Shown here one piece after another: positions 37,342 through 46,179 of a stretch of DNA of 64,000 nt. Made by a program: the position numbers and the translations under genes. The notes beneath the pieces are model-generated. The model did not search any database. It was not told the DNA's origin and saw only the letters and a program-made list of their open reading frames with translations. Source of the stretch: Nodularia sphaerocarpa UHCC 0038 (GTDB taxonomy: Bacteria > Cyanobacteriota > Cyanobacteriia > Cyanobacteriales > Nostocaceae); NCBI RefSeq assembly GCF_022376295.1, contig NZ_CP060140.1:4592356-4656355 (forward strand), written 5' to 3'. How positions within the stretch are numbered: position 1 is the stretch's first letter; every line of letters starts with the position of its first letter.

Positions 37342-39275
37342 GGGAGCAACGCGTTTTTGTGAGGTTGGTGCGATCGCTAATAAACAGATTTAAGCAATTA
37401 GTATTTTTATTACCTAAAAAGCAAGAAGTAAGCAGCACAAAAATCCTTTGAATGAATGTCAAAAGATTACTGGTAAAGAAGTATAGTGATTGGGCTAAAA
37501 AATATTGTCGTTCAATATTGTATACTTAGTATTGATTATGGCAATTGTTCTGGTGAATTTGAGATTACTGTATAAAATGTTCAAACAGTTATAGGTTTAA
37601 TAAAGGAATTAAATATAGAATCACAAAAATTATCCCAAGTTTTAGCTATCCATTGACATCGAAGATGTAACATGATTTCGGCATGATTTTTCAGCCAAAA
37701 CTTACTGTTACCTTTCATGCGTAAATTAACAACTTGACGAATTAAACTTTCAACCGCGCCACTGCCAAGAGGGAGCTTTTGAGATGCAACTTCGTTATAT
37801 TTTAAAAGTCTCCGTCGGTAAGCTTTTAAAATATAATTTCTCTCTCGGACTAAAATTTTTAGACGTTCCCCGGTCGCTCCATGAATAAATTCATTCATGT
37901 TTCTGATTAAACCTAATGCCTGACCTTTCTTTAAAGTTTTTCGCGCCTTCTTAAACCATTGTTGGCGTTCATATTTTGTGCTAAATGCAGCATCAGCGAA
38001 GTCTTGTAAATGTGATGCCGCGTGATAAAAATCTAATAACTGATAAGTTTTATTTGGGCAGTGTAATTTTTTTAATAACGGAGGGATATGTATCCATATC
38101 CATTCTGCACCATCCGCAATTAATAAAACCTGTTTGGCCTGACTAATTCCTAAATTAACCAAGTACATCTCTAAGATTTGTAAAAATCCTTCAAAACCTG
38201 AGTAAGTCCCATCATTAGTAATAGGAATCTCGCCATTCTTAATTTTTTCACCTTGCTCATTCACCACATAAATAGTTAATAATTTAGGCTCAACCCATTC
38301 TCCTGTATAGCCTACACGGTTAGTCTTAACCTTACGCCTACCTTTATTATTAATCCGAATTCGGGTACGACCGCCGTCTACAGCGATGACAACACGCTGG
38401 TCTTTAAGAATATTAGTTGTCGGTAAATTGCCAATCTCTAAACTGTTTATTTTCGATTGACGTAAATTTATGCCAATTTTACCAAAGTAATATGTTAGCC
38501 GTTCTATGCGTTTTAGGCTGATATTTATGCCCCAATCTATGAGTGTTGTACGCGCTGCTTCAAAAGAGCCAGCAATTGCACCATATTGGGCAATCTTCGA
38601 GAAAACACCAGGGGTTAAACCCTCGGACATTCCTAAATATCTTAAGAATGGGCAAAATCCTTCATTTAAGATTTTTTGATTTTTCTTTGGTTGAGTTGAA
38701 CGTTCAACTACATAAGGTAATTTTAAACTTACTTCTACGTTACCAATTGTTAATATTTGGCGCTTTTTACAACCATGTTTTTGCGTGTAAGGATGCCACC
38801 ATCCTTGTGTCTCCTGCATTGCTTTATCCAAAAAATCTTCAGATTTTGACAGCTTATGCAGTAACAAAGCTGTACATTCTCCTGCTAAAACTAATGCAGA
38901 TTCTCTAATTTTTTCCTCTCGTTCCTTGAAAACGCGTCCATCCCATTCTGATATATTCGTTAATTCTAAAAGTTTCGTAACTTTTTCTTGAAACTGTCCT
39001 AAAGATTTGTTTAAATCGAAGCTAGAATATATACTATTTTTCATTCAGTGTAGGCACTCCCTGTTTTGATGTCAGATATCAAAACCTTTACTATTTGGGA
39101 ATCCTACCTTTTTTTTTGCCCAAAAAACGAGTCCTATTTATCTCCTCCAATGGAAACAGGAATTTACTCCAGTGTTATTACTGCTTTAATTGTATATATA
39201 TGTTATATATACTTAAATATAGTTTTTAGCGATCGCTCTTCAAGTAGGGTCATCTCACAAAATCGCGTTGCTCCC
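37342..39275. mobile_element. ISKra4-type insertion sequence, 1,934 bp, 9-bp target duplication
   Basis: The ends GGGAGCAACGCG (37,342) and CGCGTTGCTCCC (to 39,275) form inverted repeats of about 22 bases with one mismatch (continuing TTTTGTGAG). The 9 bases GCCGATAGG occur on both outer sides (37,333-37,341 and 39,276-39,284). It contains a single transposase gene on the - strand and lies within tniQ. The 9-bp duplication fits the ISKra4 subgroup. About 240 bases at each end are non-coding. Confidence 0.9.
37581..39044 (-). CDS. ISKra4-family transposase
   Basis: The 487-residue protein is a DDE transposase of the ISKra4 type. It shows the first acidic motif VVIAVDGGRTRIRI, the second VLLIADGAEWIWIHIPPLL and an E-containing LPLGSGAVESLIRQVVNLRM near the C-terminus. 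A FYHAASHLQDFADAAF segment, also frequent in this family, lies between. It is transcribed opposite to the CAST genes. No frameshift or internal stop is visible, so it may be active. Confidence 0.8.
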   Translation of the reverse strand: MKNSIYSSFDLNKSLGQFQEKVTKLLELTNISEWDGRVFKEREEKIRESALVLAGECTALLLHKLSKSEDFLDKAMQETQGWWHPYTQKHGCKKRQILTIGNVEVSLKLPYVVERSTQPKKNQKILNEGFCPFLRYLGMSEGLTPGVFSKIAQYGAIAGSFEAARTTLIDWGINISLKRIERLTYYFGKIGINLRQSKINSLEIGNLPTTNILKDQRVVIAVDGGRTRIRINNKGRRKVKTNRVGYTGEWVEPKLLTIYVVNEQGEKIKNGEIPITNDGTYSGFEGFLQILEMYLVNLGISQAKQVLLIADGAEWIWIHIPPLLKKLHCPNKTYQLLDFYHAASHLQDFADAAFSTKYERQQWFKKARKTLKKGQALGLIRNMNEFIHGATGERLKILVRERNYILKAYRRRLLKYNEVASQKLPLGSGAVESLIRQVVNLRMKGNSKFWLKNHAEIMLHLRCQWIAKTWDNFCDSIFNSFIKPITV

Positions 39276-39718
39276 GCCGATAGGTTAGAGCAGATGTTAC
39301 CACCTGCTGGGGTGGGGATGAACCTTGAACCAATTCGGCTTTGTGCTGCTTGTTATGTTGAGTCCCCTTCTCATAGGATTGAATGGCAGTTGAAGGTAAC
39401 GCAGGGGTGTCAGCATCATCATTTAAGCTTGCTGTCTGAGTGTCCTAATTGTGGGGCTAGGTTTAAAGTTCCGGCGTTGTGGGTTGATGGTTGGTGTCAA
39501 AGGTGTTTTATGCCGTTTGGGGACATGGTAGGCTTCCAGAAATTATACTAAGCATAATTATATAATTACCCTTAACAACTTACATTTACAAAAAATTGGA
39601 TATTTAGTAATCAACTAAAACCCTAATGTTATAAAAACTGTTAGTATATATTTTTACTTAAAAATCTTCAACATCATTTTTTAGTGGTTGGGGAAATCAG
39701 CCAAACCCAGGAAAACAG

Positions 39719-42700
39719 ATGAATTATCCCTTTGAGAACCTAGATCCAGAAACCTTCCAAAAATTCTGCCAAGCTTTACTTACAAAACAATTTCCCAATG
39801 TTCAGTGCTTCCCGGTTGCACAGCGTGATGGCGGAAGAGATGCCATCAGTCCTATAAGTGATGATGATGAACACGGTTTCATCATGTATCAAGTTAAGTT
39901 TGTAAGAGAGCCTTTAGCAATTCCTGATCCTCATAAATGGTTAATAGATACTCTTAAGGGCGAAAAAGGGGAAGCAGTAAAACTTAAAAAGCAAATTCCA
40001 AAGGGAGCAAAACAATATATTTTACTTACAAATATTAAAGGAACTGCACATCCTGATTCTGGTTCAATTGATCAAGCTAATCAATTACTCAACACCGAAC
40101 TGGGTGTTCCATCACAATGTTGGTGGCGTGATGATTTAAGCCGACGTTTAGATAATGCTTGGGATCTCAAATGGGTATATCCTGCACTAATGACAGGTCA
40201 AGATTTAATTAGGTCTGTGCTTGAGTCTGGGCTATCAGAAAACAAGGAGAGAAGAGCTTTAGCAATTCGAGCTTATGTAACACATCAATTTGATATAGAT
40301 CAAAAAGTTAAATTTAAACAAGTTGAGCTTGATAACAGGCTTCTTGATTTATTTATAGATGTACCTGTTGTACCACCAAATACTGCAACTTCAAAAAAAC
40401 AACTTGACTTTTACCAGTTTATTCATAGGTGTATAGCTCATGATATATTTTATCATCGTCGTCCAGCCGCTTTTGACACAGTTATTGAAGTGAATGAGGT
40501 TAGGGATGAGCAAATACCTGTGGGTTCAGCTTCCATGTTGCTTCATCCATTTGTGCAAAAGCATATTCCTTATATAGTCATTGAAGGTGCGCCTGGACAA
40601 GGAAAATCCACTATAACCCAATATGTTTGTCAAGTACATAGGATGCAAGTCCTTGGTAAAGAGCAGATAGAGCTATTGATTCCAGAACAGTACAGAGAAG
40701 ATGAAACTTTTGAAAAACTACCAAAGGAGCATAGGTGTTCATCTGTTCGTTTACCATTTAGGGTTGACCTTCGAGATTTAGCTTCTTGGCTTGCCAAACA
40801 AAATCCTTTTTCTGCTGAAAGATATAATGAACCACATCCTAAATGGCATAAATCGTTAGAGTCTTTTCTTGCTGCTCAGATAGAAAATGATTCTGGTGGT
40901 TTTGAGTTTGATGTAGCTGATTTACACGCTGTAGCAAAAGTAAGTTCTATTCTTCTTGTTTTTGATGGATTAGATGAAGTTGCTGATATAGAAACAAGAA
41001 AAGAAGTAGTGAAAGAAATTACTGCCGGAATAAAACGCATTAGAGTAAATGCAGCTTCTCTACAAGTTATAGTAACTAGCCGTCCAGCCGCATTTGCCGA
41101 TTCACCAAGTTTTCCAGAAGATTTATTTCCTTACTATCATTTAGGTTCAGTTACTCGTCCACTTATTGATGAATATGCTAAAAAGTGGATGAAAGCTCGG
41201 AAGTTAGATCCCCAACAAATCAAGGATGTAAAAAGAGTTATTCAAGAAAAGTTAGACTTGCCTCACCTACGCGAGCTTGGCAGAAATGCAATGCAGTTAA
41301 CCATATTATTTAGTCTCATACTTAAAAAAACTGCATCTTTACCTGATAAACGGACAGCACTTTACGACAGTTATATAGAGCTTTATTTTGATAGAGAGGC
41401 AGAAAAGAACTCAATAGTCAGAAACCATCGTGTTTTATTAATTGACATCAATAGATATTTAGCATGGATACTTCATGTAGAAGCTGAAGAAAAAAATGCT
41501 ACTGGTAGAATAACAAAGGAAGAACTTAATAATTTATTAGTTCGTTACCTGACTAATGAAGGTTATCAAATGTCATTGGTAGATGATTTATTAGTTTGCA
41601 TGGTTGAACGTGTAGGAGCTTTAGTTTCCCGTGTAGAAGGTACTTATGAGTTTGAGGTTCAACCTCTTCGGGAATATTTTGCAGCAAAATATCTCTACGA
41701 TACAGCACCACAATCACCACCAGGCAATGAAAAGTCGGGAACAAAACCAGACCGATTTGATGCAATCGCACGAGATTTTTACTGGCTAAATGTTACAAGG
41801 TTCTATGCTGGATGTTATAGCAAGGGAGAACTGGCAGATTTAATTGATCGTCTTGAAGAACTAATTTCAGAAGAAGGATATTCTCTTATTAGCTATCCAA
41901 GACTACTAGCTGCTATGTTACTATCAGATTGGGTATTTACCCAACATCCTAAATCTGTGCGTAGAGTTATAGAACTAATTTTAGATGGTATCGGATTAAG
42001 ATATTTACTAACCTCAAATAGTCGTAGACTAGGAGGTTCAGGAAATCCGTTGGTACTTCCAAAAGATTGTGGTCAAGATGAACTGATTGCTCGTTGCATT
42101 GTAATTTTACGAAATGCTCCACCTAAAGATTATGCTTTGGATGTGATTGATTTAATTAGAGCAAATACATCTCCAGAGGAAATTGACAAATTATGGCTTG
42201 GGGCCGTTCTTACTCAAAGAGATGATGATCGGACGCGCTGGCTTGAATATGGATTGTACTTTGGCAGCTTATCAAGATTATCCGTGAGTGAACTAAATAC
42301 AGTTCTTGATGATGATATTAGTCATCCATTAATTATAGAAATTATTTGTAAAGCCAAACGATATGATTATTTAGAAAGCACAGAAACTTATTTCAATAGT
42401 GTTCTAGAGTTAATTTTAGACGGTTGTTTGAGTATTGATATTCATTCCCAGCCGAAATATATCTTAGAACTTGTGATTTCTGTCTTAGATGTGAGGAGAT
42501 ATGCCATAGCTTTTAGTTTACCAAACTATCCACTATCATTGTCGAATATATGGGAGGATAATAGAATGATTTATTCTAACAATAGATTTATACGTGTACC
42601 TTCTATTAATAGACAAAATATTAAAATTATTCCAAATGTTTCAGTTTTAGCTAAGTGCAATGAAATTTTTCAATTTATAGATGAAAAATCACAAAATAGT

Positions 42701-43579
42701 GTTTCTGAATGGACTACTAAAATAACACATTGGGACGATTTAGTGGAAAAAGTTCGTTCATTATTTGGAGAAAGCTGGACTTTGTTTAAACTGGCTAATA
42801 TTGCTAGTGGAATTAAGTCTAAAATTGAAACCTGTAAAGACTTCACTGACCTTTTTGACAACTCTGTTTCTTTATGTAGAAGGTCAAGATATGCTAGATT
42901 AAGGGCGGGTCAAGTATTATACTGGGAAAAGCTATTTGAGCAAACATCTAACATACAAGACAGAATGTTTTCGACTTTGCTTTTAGTAACTTGGGGTAGT
43001 CAGAAAGCATTAGAGAAACTATCTGAAACAATTGATTGTTTTATAGAACAATTAACTTTTAATGATTGGCAACGCTTATATAAAGCTACTGAAGAATCTA
43101 TATCTGTAAGAAGCCAATCTAACAATCGTTTAATTAAATTTAATGTTCAGTTACTACCAGAACATTTAAATGCCAGAACAGTAACTTTGCTAGGCATTCG
43201 CTCAAATAATCCCAGTGATTTATATTCAAAGTATTTAAATCAATACGATGGAAACGACCTTCATGTCCTCCGATATTGGCAAAATGTAGCAATTCAATTA
43301 CTTGGGCAAGAAAAAATAAGTTGGGAATCTGCTTTACAAATCATATCAAAAAGTTATTTGAAAGGTGTTGTATCTGAACGTTATGCTTATCAGAGATTTA
43401 TTCGTACAGTATCAATAGAAAGCCTATCTGAAGATATCGCAAAAGAAATTGCCAGACAACCAGAAAATTATCCAGGCTTTTTAGTTGCTACTGCTGAGGC
43501 TAAATGTAGGAATCTTGTTGCATCAAAGATTGTTAAAGTAGGAGAAATAGCACGCCAGGAAAATTGGTTTGAGACTTAA
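39719..43579 (+). CDS. Nuclease-NACHT NTPase (probable anti-phage STAND cargo)
   Basis: This 1,286-residue protein is the CAST cargo. The first about 100 residues look like an Mrr-type PD-(D/E)xK nuclease: FQKFCQALLTKQFPNV, then RDGGRDAIS (Asp41) and IMYQVKF (Gln58/Lys60). A NACHT NTPase follows with Walker A GAPGQGKS (289-296) and Walker B SILLVFDGLDEVAD (409-422). Past it, EVQPLREYFAAKYLYD is the usual NACHT winged-helix end, and the last 600 residues are helical and repeat-like, as in sensor domains. Nuclease-NACHT proteins of this layout act in bacterial antiviral defence. That role is inferred here. It is intact and has a good ribosome site (AGGAAAAC) before ATG 39719. Confidence 0.85.
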   Translation: MNYPFENLDPETFQKFCQALLTKQFPNVQCFPVAQRDGGRDAISPISDDDEHGFIMYQVKFVREPLAIPDPHKWLIDTLKGEKGEAVKLKKQIPKGAKQYILLTNIKGTAHPDSGSIDQANQLLNTELGVPSQCWWRDDLSRRLDNAWDLKWVYPALMTGQDLIRSVLESGLSENKERRALAIRAYVTHQFDIDQKVKFKQVELDNRLLDLFIDVPVVPPNTATSKKQLDFYQFIHRCIAHDIFYHRRPAAFDTVIEVNEVRDEQIPVGSASMLLHPFVQKHIPYIVIEGAPGQGKSTITQYVCQVHRMQVLGKEQIELLIPEQYREDETFEKLPKEHRCSSVRLPFRVDLRDLASWLAKQNPFSAERYNEPHPKWHKSLESFLAAQIENDSGGFEFDVADLHAVAKVSSILLVFDGLDEVADIETRKEVVKEITAGIKRIRVNAASLQVIVTSRPAAFADSPSFPEDLFPYYHLGSVTRPLIDEYAKKWMKARKLDPQQIKDVKRVIQEKLDLPHLRELGRNAMQLTILFSLILKKTASLPDKRTALYDSYIELYFDREAEKNSIVRNHRVLLIDINRYLAWILHVEAEEKNATGRITKEELNNLLVRYLTNEGYQMSLVDDLLVCMVERVGALVSRVEGTYEFEVQPLREYFAAKYLYDTAPQSPPGNEKSGTKPDRFDAIARDFYWLNVTRFYAGCYSKGELADLIDRLEELISEEGYSLISYPRLLAAMLLSDWVFTQHPKSVRRVIELILDGIGLRYLLTSNSRRLGGSGNPLVLPKDCGQDELIARCIVILRNAPPKDYALDVIDLIRANTSPEEIDKLWLGAVLTQRDDDRTRWLEYGLYFGSLSRLSVSELNTVLDDDISHPLIIEIICKAKRYDYLESTETYFNSVLELILDGCLSIDIHSQPKYILELVISVLDVRRYAIAFSLPNYPLSLSNIWEDNRMIYSNNRFIRVPSINRQNIKIIPNVSVLAKCNEIFQFIDEKSQNSVSEWTTKITHWDDLVEKVRSLFGESWTLFKLANIASGIKSKIETCKDFTDLFDNSVSLCRRSRYARLRAGQVLYWEKLFEQTSNIQDRMFSTLLLVTWGSQKALEKLSETIDCFIEQLTFNDWQRLYKATEESISVRSQSNNRLIKFNVQLLPEHLNARTVTLLGIRSNNPSDLYSKYLNQYDGNDLHVLRYWQNVAIQLLGQEKISWESALQIISKSYLKGVVSERYAYQRFIRTVSIESLSEDIAKEIARQPENYPGFLVATAEAKCRNLVASKIVKVGEIARQENWFET

Positions 43580-43612
43580 TTCCTTCAATAGCTGTAGTAC
43601 AAAATTTATAAC

Positions 43613-43690
43613 CTACAATTTGCTTGTCAACTGCTGATAAACAACATCTAACCAAACAGGAATTACAGGTTTACCTTCATCTAGAGATGC
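43613..43690 (-). pseudogene. C-terminal remnant of a second CvkR-like gene
   Basis: The - strand encodes ASLDEGKPVIPVWLDVVYQQ then LTSKL and a stop at 43,613. This is a clear homologue of the last 25 residues of the intact MerR-type gene just to the right (FLDEGKPVIPVWLDEIYQRL). Upstream of it (43,691-43,722) the reading frame is replaced by a palindromic interspersed repeat (GCGTAGACGCGAAGCGGC). It is the scar of a tandem duplicate or an ancestral second regulator. Confidence 0.75.
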
Positions 43691-43722
43691 GTAGACGCGA
43701 AGCGGCTTGTCGCCAGATATCG

Positions 43723-44151
43723 CTACCTTGGTAGCTTGCTTGCTAACCTCTGATAAATTTCATCCAGCCACACAGGAATTACAGGTTTACCTTCATCCAG
43801 GAATGCGATCGCACTCTTCCTGTCAAATTCTACTAGAGAAAGCGACTCATCCTGTGCTGACAACAACAGCATAAACCGCTTACCCTTACCTGAAATAAAC
43901 AACTCCGGCTCTTGTGCCTTCAGCCTTTTCAGGGTTTCACAGGCAATATCAAAACTTATCCCCACAGACAGCCAATATACCATTGCTGCCAGTTCCACCA
44001 AATTAGACCTGGAGTAATAAATACTGCGTCCCGTTCCCGTCTCACTAATTACAGGCACAACAATCCCCTTCTCTCGCCAATACTGGATCTGGCGAAGGGT
44101 ACAACCTGTAATTTGAGAGGCTTCCTTGCTTGAAAAAAATGTCTCCTGCAT
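43723..44151 (-). CDS. cvkR: CvkR-type MerR-like repressor of cas12k
   Basis: The 142-residue protein has an N-terminal MerR-type helix-turn-helix (FFSSKEASQITGCTLRQIQY, WREKGIVVP, GTGRSIYYSRSNLVEL), a helical middle and a short beta-rich C-terminus (KPVIPVWLDEIYQRLASKLP). It is divergent from cas12k with 69 bases between. This is the arrangement of CvkR, the Cas V-K repressor described in Anabaena, which lowers cas12k and tracrRNA expression. A tandem 19-bp repeat in the shared promoter is its likely operator. Assignment rests on context and fold. Confidence 0.85.
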   Translation of the reverse strand: MQETFFSSKEASQITGCTLRQIQYWREKGIVVPVISETGTGRSIYYSRSNLVELAAMVYWLSVGISFDIACETLKRLKAQEPELFISGKGKRFMLLLSAQDESLSLVEFDRKSAIAFLDEGKPVIPVWLDEIYQRLASKLPR

Positions 44152-44173
44152 AAAAAACTATTTTACAGAAGAC

Positions 44174-44211
44174 TGGTATTATACAAATATGTTAGTATTA
44201 GACAAATATGT
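44174..44211 (+). promoter_or_regulatory. Tandem 19-bp direct repeat, probable CvkR operator
   Basis: Two abutting copies, TGGTATTATACAAATATGT (44,174-44,192) and TAGTATTAGACAAATATGT (44,193-44,211), differ at two positions. They end 9 bases before the cas12k ATG and start 23 bases from the cvkR start. TATTAT and similar elements inside could serve as -10 boxes. A regulator binding here would block cas12k initiation. Which protein binds is inferred from gene order. Confidence 0.7.
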
Positions 44212-44220
44212 ATAAAGGCG

Positions 44221-46143
44221 ATGAGCCAAATTACTGTTCAGTGTCGTTTAGTAGCAAGTGAATCTACCCGTCAACAACTATGGCAGTTGATGGCAGAGAA
44301 AAATACGCCATTAATTAATGAACTATTGCTTCAAGTCAATCAACACCCAGACTTTGAGACTTGGCGACAAAAGGGCAAACACCCTATTAGTATTGTGAAA
44401 GAACTCTGCCAACCTTTAAAAACTGACCCTCGCTTCATTGGTCAACCAGCAAGGTTTTACACGAGTGCGATCGCAGTGGTGAACTATATATATAAATCAT
44501 GGTTTGCCCTGATGAAGAGTATTCAGTCCCAATTGGACGGCAAAATTCGCTGGTTAGAAATGCTCAATAGTGATGCTGAACTGGTAGAACACAGTGGAGT
44601 CCCATTAGACGTTATTCGCACCACAGCCACCGAAATTTTAATTCAATTCACCCCTCAGACCGATACAGTTGAACCACAAACAGCGAAAAAAAAGAAACCT
44701 AAAAAAACTAAAAATTCAGATAGCGAACGCAATTTGTCAAAAAACTTATTTGACGCTTACGGCAATACGGAAGACTTACTGATTCGTTGTGCAATCAGCT
44801 ATTTACTCAAAAATGGCGGCAAAGTTAGCGAAAAAGAAGAAGACTCTCAAAAATTTGCCCAGCGTCGGCGTAAAGTAGAAATACAAATTCAACGCCTCAC
44901 AGAACAGCTAACCGCACGAATCCCCAAAGGACGAGATTTAACCGATACCAAATGGTTAGAAACTCTTTTTACAGCTACTCAGACCGTTCCTGAAACTGAA
45001 ATAGAGGCGAAATCTTGGCAAAACAGCCTTCTCAAGAAATCTAGCAAAGTACCTTTCCCAGTCGTTTATGAAACCAACGAAGATATGACTTGGTTTAAAA
45101 ACGAGGGTGGACGTATCTGTGTAAAATTTAATGGCTTGAGTGAACATAGCTTTCAAGTCTACGGTGATTCTCGCCAACTCCACTGGTTTCAGCGTTTTTT
45201 TGAAGACCAGCAAGTTAAACGCAACAGTAAAAACCAACACTCTAGCAGCTTATTTACTCTCCGCAGTGGGCGTATTGCTTGGCAAGAAGGAGAAGGTAAA
45301 GGCGAAGAATGGAAACTTAACCGCTTAATCCTTTCCTGTTGTGTAGAGACTCGCCTGTGGACGGCTGAAGGAACAAACCAAGTTAAAGAAGAGAAAGCAG
45401 AAGAAATTGCTAAAACTATCACCCAGACAAGAGCCAAAGGCGAACTCAACGAGAAACAACAAGCTCACATAATTCGGAAAAACTCATCTCTAGCCAGAAT
45501 TAATAACCCCTTTCCTCGCCCCAGCAAACCTTTATATAAAGGACAGTCTCATATTCTTGTCGGAGTTAGCCTTGGTCTAGAAAAGCCTGTAACAGTACCA
45601 GTTGTGGATGGTTCGACAAATAAAGTCATTACCTACCGTAGCATTCAACAACTATTGGGCGATAATTACAAACTGCTAAATCGACAGCGACAACAAAAAC
45701 ACGCTTTATCTCATCAACGCCAAATAGCTCAAAGGCTTGCTGCACCAAATCAATTTTGGGAATCAGAGTTAGGGCAGTATATAGATAGATTACTGGCTAA
45801 AGAGATTGTAGCGATGCCTTCGGCAAGCTTCGCTAACGCGCAAACATATAAAGCTGGCAGTATTGTCTTACCCAAATTAGGCGATATGCGAGAACAAGTT
45901 CAAAGCGAGATTCAAGCCAAAGCCGAACAAAAATCAGACATTATCGAAGTCCAACAAAAGTATGCCAAACAATACCGAGTTAGTGTACATCAGTGGAGCT
46001 ATGGCAGATTGATTGCAAATATTCAAAGTCAGGCTGCTAAAGCTGAAATTGTTATAGAGGAGTCAAAACAGCCAATTCGAGGTAGTCCACAAGAGAAAGC
46101 GAAAGAATTAGCGACAAATGCCTATCAATCCCGAAAAGCCTGA
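44221..46143 (+). CDS. cas12k: Cas12k, nuclease-dead type V-K effector
   Basis: Cas12k uses tracrRNA and crRNA to find targets without cutting them and recruits TniQ/TnsC. The 640-residue protein starts MSQITVQCRLVASESTRQQL and has TPLINELLLQV, CQPLKTDPRFIGQPARFYTS and a degraded RuvC I region (HILVGVSLGLEKPVTVPVVD, residues about 443-462) lacking the catalytic Asp, as in the family. Size matches ShCas12k (about 640). At 45,811-45,840 an interspersed palindromic repeat is read in frame as MPSASFANAQ before TYKAGSIVLPKLGDM. No stop or frameshift is seen. ATG 44221 follows AAAGGCG. Confidence 0.96.
   Translation: MSQITVQCRLVASESTRQQLWQLMAEKNTPLINELLLQVNQHPDFETWRQKGKHPISIVKELCQPLKTDPRFIGQPARFYTSAIAVVNYIYKSWFALMKSIQSQLDGKIRWLEMLNSDAELVEHSGVPLDVIRTTATEILIQFTPQTDTVEPQTAKKKKPKKTKNSDSERNLSKNLFDAYGNTEDLLIRCAISYLLKNGGKVSEKEEDSQKFAQRRRKVEIQIQRLTEQLTARIPKGRDLTDTKWLETLFTATQTVPETEIEAKSWQNSLLKKSSKVPFPVVYETNEDMTWFKNEGGRICVKFNGLSEHSFQVYGDSRQLHWFQRFFEDQQVKRNSKNQHSSSLFTLRSGRIAWQEGEGKGEEWKLNRLILSCCVETRLWTAEGTNQVKEEKAEEIAKTITQTRAKGELNEKQQAHIIRKNSSLARINNPFPRPSKPLYKGQSHILVGVSLGLEKPVTVPVVDGSTNKVITYRSIQQLLGDNYKLLNRQRQQKHALSHQRQIAQRLAAPNQFWESELGQYIDRLLAKEIVAMPSASFANAQTYKAGSIVLPKLGDMREQVQSEIQAKAEQKSDIIEVQQKYAKQYRVSVHQWSYGRLIANIQSQAAKAEIVIEESKQPIRGSPQEKAKELATNAYQSRKA
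45811..45840. repeat. Palindromic interspersed repeat inserted in frame in cas12k
   Basis: The sequence GCGATGCCTTCGGCAAGCTT then CGCTAACGCG is a member of the small GCGATGCC...CGCTAACGC palindromic repeats common in Nostocales. It is read as part of Cas12k (about residues 531-540). By comparison with the related text VAIAQTYKAGS I recall from other Cas12k proteins, it adds roughly 8 residues in the C-terminal RuvC area. Confidence 0.6.
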
Positions 46144-46179
46144 TTGACAAAAAACCGAACCTTGATAATAGAATAAGAA

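Larger units (their letters stand above)
37105..39551 (+). pseudogene. tniQ: TniQ gene split by an ISKra4-type insertion
   Basis: TniQ joins the Cas12k R-loop to TnsC. The N-terminal half (37,105-37,341, 79 codons) has NPWLFQVEPYQGESLSHFLG and RFRRAN and ends VGVDADR. The C-terminal half (39,285-39,548, 88 codons) starts LEQMLPPAGVGM and carries zinc pairs CAAC, CxxH-like, CPNC and CQRC. Joining them through the 9-bp duplication gives exactly 167 residues in frame, the length I recall for ShCAST TniQ. As found, the first half ends at a stop (37,362) inside the IS. The second half could only be made as a fusion starting in IS sequence (39,066), with a putative membrane helix before TniQ. Confidence 0.9.

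Noticed and set aside
39552..39718. Additional small cargo gene between tniQ and the NACHT gene
   Set aside because: The 167 bases are AT-rich with stops in all frames; only a ribosome site for the NACHT gene is seen.
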